The notes beneath the pieces were generated by a model. It saw nothing but the letters and a program-made list of their open reading frames with translations, was not told the DNA's origin and did no database searches. Shown one piece after another: positions 21,901 to 34,155 of a stretch of 64,000 nt of DNA (its first letter is position 1; each line of letters begins with the position of its first letter). Position numbers and translations under genes: made by a program. Origin of the DNA: Trematomus loennbergii (lineage: Eukaryota; Chordata; Actinopteri; Perciformes; Nototheniidae); the NCBI GenBank assembly GCA_012861695.1, contig JAAOOA010001163.1, forward strand, positions 1 through 64,000, read 5' to 3'.

Positions 21901-24900
21901 TAACTTCTAACCCAAACTATTCTGCTATCACAGGAAACATGTGTTTCCTGCACCACTATGTTATTTAGTTAAGCTCCAAATCCAGTCATATAAATTAGAG
22001 TTTAGGTGGTTTGTGTGCAGTCCTTTAAACGCCACTCACTCTGGATTAAGTCCTCTGTGGTGTGTTAGCACATAAAACAAAAAGTATTGGTAACTCTTTT
22101 TTTTCCCTGTAGTACCAGATATGTGATGTTCTGCATGTTAAAGGTGGGCTAGGTAATTTTGGAGAAACCAGCTAGAGTGCGCTAGAATTTGAAAATACAC
22201 AGCCGGAGAAAATCGGCCACTTCCTTACAGAGCCCCTCCTCCAACACACAGGAACGTGCACATGACCAATGAGGGCACGAGATAAGTTTGTGCACAGATG
22301 GAAGGCTGACAGGCAGGTAGGCCATCCAGTTATTTTAGCCGGGCCGGCTAAAATGATTGGTCGTGCTTTTTACAGTACTACGGCTTCCACAGATGATATT
22401 TTTTAATGGATTTTTTGTCAAAGCACTTAAGATTTCATTGCTATCGGGATGTTAAGAGCATTCCATGGAATATAACAAAAAGTGTATCTCGAGCCGGTTT
22501 CTCAAACTTACCTACCCCACCTTTAACTGGTGTAAGTGGGTATACAAGTTTCACTAATGTTAGACCGTGCTATTAGAGCCTTCATCTAATTGCCTGTTTA
22601 AAGAGCTTTAATGTGGAAAGTGTTTAGCCTCCACAGTCGGTGTAAGTATTTTATTAAGATAGTATATAAGAAAGCTTCTTAAAGCACTTGTCCAACCAGT
22701 AAAGTATTAAGTGTATTCTGGATGTTTTATAATGTTGGTTTAACGCCAGTCTCTTAGAAAGCAAGATTCAATTAGGAAACTAAGACTAAAACTACCAAGC
22801 GACCACCAAGAGAGGTGGTAAATAAAGGCCTTCTTTTTTGTAGATAAACACGTTTGAGATGAGGTTTTTTTAATGATCTGTTTAGATGTGAACCACACAC
22901 AGTTTCCTGCTCAGTCTGTGCAGATTTACACAACCACAACATAGTTTATTTGACATGCTGGAATCTGCTGCAGTCTGATCCAACTGTGCTTCATATTAAA
23001 GAAATATGAGGTGCTTAAATAAAGCAGTCTAATCCTTTGGAGGACGGTCAGGAATTCCACATTTCTGACCGTCGTGGATTATATATCACAGAGACATCAT
23101 ATTTGAACATTATAGCTTGTATTCACACTAGAAATCATTTTACAAGACTCTTTTGGCACTGATGCACATGAGGGATGAGATCAGTGTTGCAGAGGTGTAA
23201 TAAAACACTAGAGGACTGGGGGGAGCAGGAAGAGAGATGATGAGGTGGAGGGGGAGACAGTTTCATCCTCTTTGTTTATAATGAAGATGTTTTTAAAGCC
23301 AGATCGTAGGTTTATATTTACATGACTGACAACCTCCTTCAACCTCACACACTGACAGACTCACCGAAACTCAGTTCATAAACACACTGACTATGCACGT
23401 GAAGTCATGTGACCGTGCTGTCGTTCCTTTAGAGCCCAACGTTAGCCGCCTTTAGCTTAGCGGTGGTGACGTGAAGTCATGTGACCGTGCTGTCGTTCCT
23501 TTATAGCCCAACATTAGCCGCCTTTAGCTTAGCGGTGGTGACGTGAAGTCATGTGACCGTGCTGTAGTTCCTTTATAGCCCAACATTAGCCACCTTTAGC
23601 TTAGCGGTGATGACGTGAAGTCATGTGACCGTGCTGTAGTTCCTTTAAAGCCCAACATTAGCCACCTTTAGCTTAGCGGTGATGACGTGAAGTCATGTGA
23701 CCGTGCTGTAGTTCCTTTATAGCCCAACATTAGCCATCTTTAGCTTAGCGGTAGTGAGATTAAGTCATGTGACCGTGCTGTAGTTCGTTTATAGCCCAAC
23801 ATTAGCCGCCTTTAGCTTAGCGGTGGTGATGTGAAGTCATGTGACCGTGCTGTAGTTCCTTTATAGCCCAACATTAGCCACCTTTAGCTTAGCGGTGATG
23901 ACGTGAAGTCATGTGACCGTGCTGTAGTTCCTTTATAGCCCAACATTAGTTTTTAAAATTCATAAAGTCATTAATATTATCCTGCTGAACAAAACGTGTA
24001 AGTATCATAGCTACTCCATTCAGATTTAGGGAGGTGCAGAGGGAGGGTATCAGCCCCTCTCCCCCCTGATTAAAGGGGTGCAGTCAGTTTGAGCAGCTGC
24101 AGAATGACATCATGTTCACGGGGAAAAGCCTCGGCTCTAAATCCTCCATCTGACCTCCACCCAGACTACAGAGACTCTCCCTGGCTGTCATAACGAGCCC
24201 CACCCTCCTTCTCCAGCTACTCTGCTTCCAGATGTCCACAGCAGACCCTCACATGTCCCATCACCCCTTCCTCCTCACTCCCTACAAGGAGAAATGTCTC
24301 CTCAGCTTAACGCAGGAATTCATAATTCTATCTGGGACGAAGAAATGCAGAGGGAGAAATGAGGCCAATCATTTTAATATAGATTAATCTGTCAGGGTTT
24401 TTTTTTTTTTTATTATTGTTGAGTCTATAACATTTCCTTACTTTTCATAAACCCAGAGGTTTTCAAAAGGAAAAAGGCAGAAGTATGCTTGGCATTTTTA
24501 CTTGAATTTCTCTTGATTTATTCCAACATGTATACAAAAATGACCCCTTCCTAATCCCTGACTAAGTGACATATTTTATGGATTTTTCATTTTAAGCAAT
24601 GCATAACAAAAAACTGTTCAAAACACCTGATAAACTGAACAATAAATGCAGGAAGTTTGTGAGTTACTCTTCTTTTTCAAGTCGAAGCTTTGATACGATT
24701 CTCTGTCTGCGTTGTTAGAGACTCATTAAAAGGCACTATTATATTTCTTGGGGTTTTCCCTTTCCTGCAGGTTTTGGTGCATGTAAACGGTCTGCAGAGG
24801 CTAAAATCCTTGTGCAAAATGAACCTGAAAATGAGCAGTAATATTTTGTACATCTATAAAAGTTCCTAAGTTTTAATCGAACAATCTATAACTTTTATAA

Positions 24901-27900
24901 ACAAAAAATTATCTACAGCCTTTTAAATGTATATTGTGTTGTTATCTAATATAACTAGAGCAAGATACATTTAAAAAACAACAAATTATTCCGTCCGACA
25001 TACATGAAGGCGCCCATGATTTAATCTCTACATAATTGACATCTGGTTGTATTAATAGTGTGGTCTCTTAGCACACCACAAATTATACACGGTCTGTACA
25101 AAGAAACCAAAAGAGTTTGTCACTAAATGCATCCAAAAACAGATCGTAGTACTACAGCTCAATACTTCCCAGGAATACTACAACAAACGTGATCATTATT
25201 TTAGTTTCTGCACAGACGGGTGGTGAACGTTTTCATCCTGACCACGCCCCGTTGTGTTTTTAATCAAAACACTCGATAGTTTTGAAAAACAGAAACTCTA
25301 AAAGTAATTAACAACAGGTTAGGAATGTCATCCGTGCACATCCTCAGACAGGAAGTGGCTGTAAGAGCAGACAGCGTGCAGCGACCTCAAACTGTGGAGG
25401 GAACACAGATAACACTCTGCAAAACACACACTGTGGGCGCACACTCCTGCAGTGGAAACACACACACTGCTGCAGTGGAAACACACACACTTCTGCAGGG
25501 GAAACACACACTCTTACAGTGGAAACACACACTCTTACAGTGGAAACACACACTCCTCACACACACTAGTGGAGTGGAAACACACACTCCTGCAGTGGAA
25601 ACACACTCTCCTCACACACACTCCTGCAGTGGAAACACACACTCCTGCAGGGGTAACGTAACACACACTCCTGCAGGGGTAACACACACACTCTTACAGT
25701 GGAAACACACACCTTCAGTGGAAACACACACCATGCTCCTAAAGTTGTAGAAATGTTAAATTAAGAGATACAAAATTCAGAATTTAATAAAGTAGGAATG
25801 AATTACACTAACCCAAATTAAAAGAAATCCAACTTTAAAGGGGCCTTTTATTTCCCTCTCCTGTAGTGTGTTCTATAGGTTTTTAGTGCATGTAAATGGT
25901 CTGCAAAGGCTAAAATTCACGTGTTCCCTCCAGAGGGAGTTTATCTCCTGAAACGCCTCTATTGGACTCCTTCGATTACTTCCAATACACAGTCACATCA
26001 CTTTGGAACACTTCCATTGGCTAGCACACCAACACATTGTACGTGATAGGCTGAGGGGCGGGACATCTCTAAGAGGTTGACCAATCACAACCGAGCTAAC
26101 AGCCACATCTCTAAGGCTTTCACATTATCATTATTATTTCTCAGTCTTCCTCTCCCACTTTGAGCTCCTGAGCTTCAGTCAGAAGCAGATTATTTCAGGC
26201 TTAAGGTCTCGATATCTTTTTACAACCTTTTCTCTCACTCTGATGTAGAAACAGCAGCTGGAGTCGCTCCACGAACATCTGCAGAGGAAGAGCAGCTGCA
26301 CGCTCTCTGATCCGCTGACAACATGTTTTGGAAACAGGTTTAAAGTTTCACTGCCTTGCTGGAACTATTTTAATGAGATAATTAAGGGGTGGATAAAACA
26401 ATGGGTAGAAGCTGCTATCACTCATGATGCTACCTCCTTTTATTATTTTCTCCTTCTTCAGCAGGAATACCGTATGTTTAAGATTCATTTTTTGTGTTAA
26501 TTATGAGATCATCTGTGCTGCACGTCAATGACAACAGTAAGTTAGCAGGGCATTGAATCATTCATATGAGAAATACGGCTTTAATTGGTCTAACATTTCT
26601 AGAATCAATATCAAAAGTCTTCAAAATGCTGACATGGGTAGGAAGATATTTAAAAATCGAGCAGATTCTAGCCTTTGCGGACCATTTACATGCACACAAA
26701 CCTATATAAGAAGAAGAGGAGGGATGAAACCCTCTCTTAATGGTCTCACATGCAGAGCACACAGTGACATGTGTTCTCTGCATTTAACCCATCCTAGTAC
26801 CAGGAGTCTAGTACTAGGAGCAGTGGGCAGCTATTGCACAGCGCCCAGGGAGCAATGGGAGTGAGGGGGGAAGGGGGGTGTCCGGTGCCTTGCTCAAGGG
26901 CACCACGGCAGGGCAGGAGGTGAACTGGGACCTCTCCAAGTAGCAGTCCACACTCTATATTTAGGTCTGTTCGGGGACTTGAACCGGCGACCCTACGGCT
27001 CCCAGTCCAAGCCCCTACTGACTGAGCCACTGCCCTACAGGACAGGAAAGGACAAACCACTAAAAGCGTAATAGGGCCTCTTTGACAAAATGACCCCATC
27101 AGTGGTGAAAAACAAATGTTTAGTGGACAAAATAGCTGCAGTGCTCGTACAATTTCAAATATCAGTATAGCCATTAGTCACTTACACACACAAAAACATG
27201 TGAAAAGACAACCAAAAACCGGCAGAAAACACGCTGTTATTGATGCAAACACACACGCGCAGTACAAATGAGTCCAGCCCCAGGACCCTGTGCAGAAGGT
27301 CAGTCTTGTGTTTTAAATTAGGAAGTATAAGGCCGGGCTCCAGCGAGCAAACATTAATTAGGAGCAATTACTCTGGCAGTCCAAAGGCCTCGGCTAAGGC
27401 TCATTACGGGCTTTTATTCGCAGAGTAAACATGCAAACCCCTCCATAAAGACACAGCGTTTTACTACGCTTTGTGTTTGGCTTCACATCAGCCTAACCTC
27501 GGATCATACAGTGCGAGGAGGATCACTGGAGTTCAGTTTGGCGTGAAGAACAAAAAGAGGACACAACAAGGCGCCTTCCAACTTCTTGCTTTGGAGGTCA
27601 CACTAAAATCTCATTAACTAGCAGCGATATATATGTGGAGTTTCTCGAAGCCTTGTCCCGCCAAATTTGCTGGGCTGAAATGAAGGAGAAACAGGAGGAG
27701 AGGTTTTATTTTCCCCTTGCTGGTAAAAAGCAAACAGCTGTAAAATTGCAGCAGGGTGCCGGGGGAACGAGGAACAACAAGCTGCTGTAATTGGGAAAGG
27801 ACGATCTGAACAAGGCGCCTGCTTTTCATTAGGATTGTTTTACAGAGTAAATATTGTTGCTAGATGATCGACTCGTCCAACTTTCTCTATTTTCCTGGAC

Positions 27901-30900
27901 AATCATTTAGTTAGTGTGTTTGTTTTTCTCATCGGTAATATGTTTTTCTTTTGGAAGAAGAAAAAACACTTAGAAAGTTATTTTGTTATCGTGGTTGTTA
28001 AGCAGACAAGGAGGTATTTTTTAGGTTATTTTGCAAACATTTAAGGCCCAATTTACCAGAGATTTCAAATGGTGGGGATATACGGTGGGAGAAGTGCAAA
28101 CACGGTCACAAAACATTTCCATCAGGAGAAACGGAGGCCAGGGGACACTAAAGAGCGACGCACACAGCTGGGAGACCAGGGACACTAAAGAGCGACGCAC
28201 ACAGCTGGGAGACCAGGGGACACTAAAAAGTGACGCACACAGCTGGGACCAGGGGACACTAAAAAGTGATGCACAAAGGTGGGAGACCAGGGACACTAAA
28301 AAGTGACGCACAAAGGTGGGAGACCAGGGACACTAAGAGTATCGCACACAGCTGGGAGACCAGGGGACACTAAAGAGCGACGCACACAGCTGGGAGACCA
28401 GGGGACACTAAAAAGTGACGCACACAGCTGGGAGACCAGGGGACACTAAAGAGCGACGCACACAGCTGGGAGACCAGGGGACACTGAAACGTGACGCACA
28501 CAGCTGGGAGACCAGGGGAGACTAAAAAGTGACGCACACAGCTGGGAGACCAGGGGACACTAAAGAGTGACGCACACAGCTGGGAGACCAGGGGACACTA
28601 AAGAGTGACGCACACAGCTGGGAGACCAGGGGACACTAAAGAGTGACGCACACAGCTGGGAGACCAGGGGACACTAAAAAGTGACGCACACAGCTGGGAG
28701 ACCAGGGGACACTAAAGAGTGACGCACACAGCTGGGACCGGTGTTTTTATATTTGCATCGTTTCTGAAGCTGCAGCGTGTTTCTGCTAATGAAATGTTTG
28801 GACTGTTGTAGCTCGTTTGCACCTGTCGGCCACCGTAGGGATTAAGTAGGGGGGGCGTGTGGCGCAGTGGACTAGTGCGTTGGTGAATCAGGGGAGCACA
28901 GGTTCAAACCCCACTGCAGTCAGCATGCCGTTGTGTCCCTGAGACACTTCACCCCAAATTGCTCCTGTGGGATTGTCCACAGTATTGAGTATGTTAGTCG
29001 CTTTGGATAAAAGCGTCTAACAAGTGACATGTAGTGAAATGTAAAGAATAGATACTAATAAAATAAATAGCTTACAAAAACCAATCTTCAAACAATGATG
29101 TCTTGCTCTAACAGAAGAGTTAGGGTCTACTCCAGCAACATCAATAGTGTGGAGTGATTTTGCAGAGTTGTTCTATCTGTTGAGGTGACGATTCAATATT
29201 TGCAGACGAGGAGTGGACTCTCAAATATTTCCAGCGTTTTTCTCTCCTGCAGAAATCAGTGCAGCCAACGGGCGCTTGACAGGACGCAGGCTCCAGCTTT
29301 AATTACTCCTCAGCCATAACTCTGGACACACACCCTCGCTGACATCAGACGGCTTTCTGCCAGCGCTTACGTAACGCAGACCCACACCCTGCAGGATGAC
29401 GTGGATCCCACCTCAGCATCTCAGCGCTGGGACCGAAGGAATGCTGCTCCATAACCTCAGACCATGAGAAACAGAGAGAGACGCTGCCATGTTGACGTTG
29501 GCAGGGAGAGAAACAGAGACATGAGAAACATTTCGGTGCAGCAGATATATCAACTCATGCACTGTCGAGACCCCTGCAATAATGTTTGGATAAAATTACG
29601 ATGATGACAACTTGAGAAAGGCTATCATTTGAAACTTTTACAAAATGCTCTCATCTTTGAATTTGAGATCTCCAAATGTAAGTTGAATGCATGGTAGGTG
29701 GGGACATATTCTGCTCTTTTTTAGGTTGATATAAGTATTCTGTGCCTCTACTCTGGAGGGAGAACAGGGATTTGAGCCTTTGCAGACCATTTACATGCAC
29801 TAAAACCTATAAAACACACTACAGGAGAGGGAGATAGAATACTATGCTTTGAGTTTGGCGTGAAGAAGAAAAGAGGACACAACAAGGCGCCTTCCTTTAG
29901 CTGATCCTGCTGCAGAGACTTGTCATCAGAAGCCTTGCAGATAACACCCTGAATGTATTATATGAAAGCAAGCCTCCATGTTTCCCCCTTCTCCTCCACA
30001 GCAGATTTAAAGCCTTGGGTTTTCCCCTGAAATCTTGGGAGACAGAAAGCTTACAACATACTCCAAAGAGGCGTTCAATGACATCACCCGACACTCCATT
30101 TCAGGGCCGCATATTTGCACGACTGCATCACTCCTGACTGACAGCCATGGGAAGTGGGAGCAGAAAAACAAACTGCTTAAACATGACGGGGATGTTCGCA
30201 TTAAAAGAGTCAAACAAGTTCGCTTATCAAGTTGTTATCAAAGCGCTCTTCCTCTTCCTGCTCATCAGAGCTTCAAATCCAAACTGAGATGTTTGTAACT
30301 TTGGGCGGGAATCACAGAGTCCCTGTAGTTCTAAATTAAATATTACTGCCGTTTTAAAACACTTTCGTAGAGTATTGGGTTAACGTATTGAGATGAATAC
30401 CCCTTTTTTCAAATGCAAATGATGCGGTTTGTCCACATCTGTTTTATCCAATAAGATGTTTTACCTAAAAGGAGCCCCATTCCCTTTCCTGTAGTGCGTT
30501 CTATAGGTTTGTGTGCATGTCAATGGTCTGCAAAGACTACAATTCCTGTGTTTGTTTACTTCCGGAACATAGAGACATCACCACGTAAAACTCTTTGCTA
30601 GCCCTCCAACAAATTATACATTATATACACCTGAACATCAGCAGGAGAGGACTCTTTAAAGTAGAGACACTACATACTGATATACACCTGAACATCAGCA
30701 GGAGAGGACTCTTTAAAGTAGAGACACTACATACTGATATACACCTGAACATCAGCAGGAGAGGACTCTTTAAAGTAGAGACACTACATACTGATATACA
30801 CCTGAACATCAGCAGGAGAGGACTCTTTAAGTAGAGACACTACATACTGATATACACCTGAAGATGAGCAGGAGAGGACTCTTTAAAGTAGAGACACTAC

Positions 30901-33900
30901 ATACTGATATACACCTGAACATCAGCAGGAGAGGACTCTTTAAAGTAGAGACACTACATACTGATATTCACCTGAACATCAGCAGGAGAGGACTCTTTAA
31001 AGTAGAGACACTACATACTGATATACACCTGAACATCAGCAGGAAAGGACTCTTTAAAGTAGAGACACTACATACTGATATACACCTGAACATCAGCAGG
31101 AGAGGACTCTTTAAAGTAGAGACACTACATGCTGATATACACCTGAAGATGAGCAGGAGAGGACACTTTAAAGTAGAGACACTAGATACTGATATACACC
31201 TGGACATCAGCAGGAGAGGACTCTTTAAAGTAGAGACACTACATACTGATATACACCTGAACATCAGCAGGAGAGGACTCTTTAAAGTAGAGACACAAAT
31301 ACTGATATACACCTGAAGATGAGCACGAGAGGACTCTTTAAAGTAGAGACACTACATACTGATATACACCTGAACATCACAGGAGAGGACTCTTTAAAGT
31401 AGAGACACTACATACTGATATACACCTGAACATCAGCAGGAGAGGACTCTTTAAAGTAGAGACACTACATCCTGATATACACCTCGACATCAGCAGGAGA
31501 GGACTCTTTAAAGTAGAGACACTACATACTGATATACACCTGAACATCAGCAGGAGAGGACTCTTTAAAGTAGAGACACTACTACTGATATACACCTGAA
31601 CATCAGCAGGAGAGGACTCTTTAAAGTAGAGACACTACATACTGATATACACCTGAACATCAGCAGGAGAGGACTCTTTAAATAGAGACACTACATATTG
31701 ATATACACCTGAACATCAGCAGGAGAGGACTCTTTAAAGTAAAGACACTCATGCTGATATACACCTGAACATCAGCAGGAGAGGACTCTTTAAAGTAGAA
31801 ACACTACATACTGATATACACCTGAACATCAGCAGAGAGGACTCTTTAAAGTAGAGACACTACATACTGATATACACCTGAACATCAGCAGGAGAGGACT
31901 CTTTAAATAGAGACACTACATATTGATATACACCTGAACATCAGCAGGAGAGGACTCTTTAAAGTAAGACACTACATGCTGATATACACCTGAACATCAG
32001 CAGGAGAGGACTCTTTAAAGTAGAGACACTACATACTGATATACACCTGAAGATGAGCAGGAGAGGACTCTTTAAAGTAGAGACACTACATACTGATATA
32101 CACTGAACATCAGCAGGAGAGGACTCTTTAAAGTAGAGACACTACATACTGATATACACCTGAAGATGAGCAGGAGAGGACTCTTTAAAGTAGAGACACT
32201 ACATACTGATATACACCTGAATGAGCAGGAGAGGACTCTTTAAAGTAGAGACACTACATACTGATATACACCTGAAGATGAGCAGGAGAGGACTCTTTAA
32301 AGTAGAGACACTACATACTGATATACACCTGAAGATGAGCAGAGAGGACTCTTTAAAGTAGAGACACTACATACTGATATACACCTGAAGATGAGCAGAG
32401 AGAGACTCTTTAAAGTAGAGACACTACATACTGATATACACCTGAAGATGAGCAAGAGAGGACTCTTTAAAGTAGAGACACTACATACTATATACACCTG
32501 AATCAGCAGCATATGTCTGTATACCAATCCCATAACCCCATCAGAGACAAACTCAGCACCATCTAGTGACTGAGTCATTTGTATTTATATGATGAAAGCT
32601 ATTTGTTTCAAATAAGCAATGTCCCTTTCGAACTAACCGAGATATAATGCTATACCAAATTAATTTCAAATGTATTAATTTTTCTACATGAACAACATTC
32701 AAGGTTAAATATTAAGAACATAATTTACATACATTTGTGCACACTATCTGAGTCCATAAACAAGCTGCAGGCCTTTCATAAATGAGTTCTCCAAATGCGA
32801 GACAAAGAGAGAAAAAGACATTGCTTAGGCTCTTCTCCATTTTGCAGACATACTACAAAGCATGTTTTTAAGACTGGCCTCGATCAGCTGCCACACCCCA
32901 AGGCCCTCTGGGTAATGACATCACTTCCACCAAATCTAATGTGGCATTGATTAAACTCCCCCGACACACTACGACCTCCAAAAAGACGCTCTGCATGCAT
33001 CAGAGTAACAAAGAGTGTTCTTCATGCAGGAGACAGACTTCATGAAGCGTGAAACATCGGAAATGTTTTGATGCATAAAGACATCATCGAGGGGCAGACC
33101 CTCTGACCCGCAGTCCTTATAATTTGGGAGTCTTGTGACCAGAGATGGAAGAATTACTCACATCCTTTATCAAGTAAAAGTAGAAATGTTATGGTCTTAA
33201 TAAACTCCATTATAATTGGAAGTCCTGAATTCAAAATGTCACTAAAGCATCACCAGAGAAATGTGCTTTAAGTACTGAGTATGGCTCTTTCTACGTTATC
33301 AACATTACTTATTACTTCAAGCCAACAACCAAAAACACAATCAAAAACCATTGACTTCCAGACCAAGGGGACAGGAAGTGATGAAATGCCAGGTTTTAGG
33401 ACTCATTCCTGCATCCATTCCTGGTCAGTGTCAGCTGTTTTGCATCCGAATTGATTAAAGTGTATGCAAAATGAAAATATTAGGCATAGGGGCGAAATAT
33501 TTTAATTAATAAATGAAGAGAAAAATGTCAAATGATCCTGACAACCTGCCTTCGATCACCGTTACGAAACGCCTGTTCGGTGTTAGCGCCTACACCTGTC
33601 TGCAGCTTAACAATATGAAATCTGTGGACGCTCATGTGTTATTTACAAACAAGGCGTACAGGACCTTCAAATCGACAGGTTTAATGACAGCTTTAACATC
33701 ATGAGCGAAACAGCTAATGCTTGCTAACTGAATGCTAACAAAACGTATATTTGTGAATACTCCAATCTTTCAGGCTCCGTCCCCATTGTAAGGTTTTCCT
33801 TTTAAAAAACATTATCCCATTGTCCTTCTTTTGTTTTGTAGTTGGTCGTGGGATTGGCTGCACACCGACCAATGTTCAAACGTTTAAATTCATCGGATTA

Positions 33901-34103
33901 AAACCACTTTGCTCGCCTTACAGGTTAAATCAATATGTTGGTGGTATCCTCCAAAGATGGCAGACTTGCTGTTGTTGACGTCACATTCCCTCTACTGTAT
34001 ACAAACATCGATGCATTTACAGGAGGGCTTTTCCAGTATTGTGTTTATTCTTGCAGCCACTTGTGACCCTGCCTCTGGAAGATAGCACCACATTGACAGT
34101 TGG

Positions 34104-34155
<52 letters not shown>

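Noticed and set aside
28849..29043. Functional tRNA gene
   Set aside because: Box A and B are present but no cloverleaf with acceptor pairing can be drawn, and the unit continues into a SINE tail.
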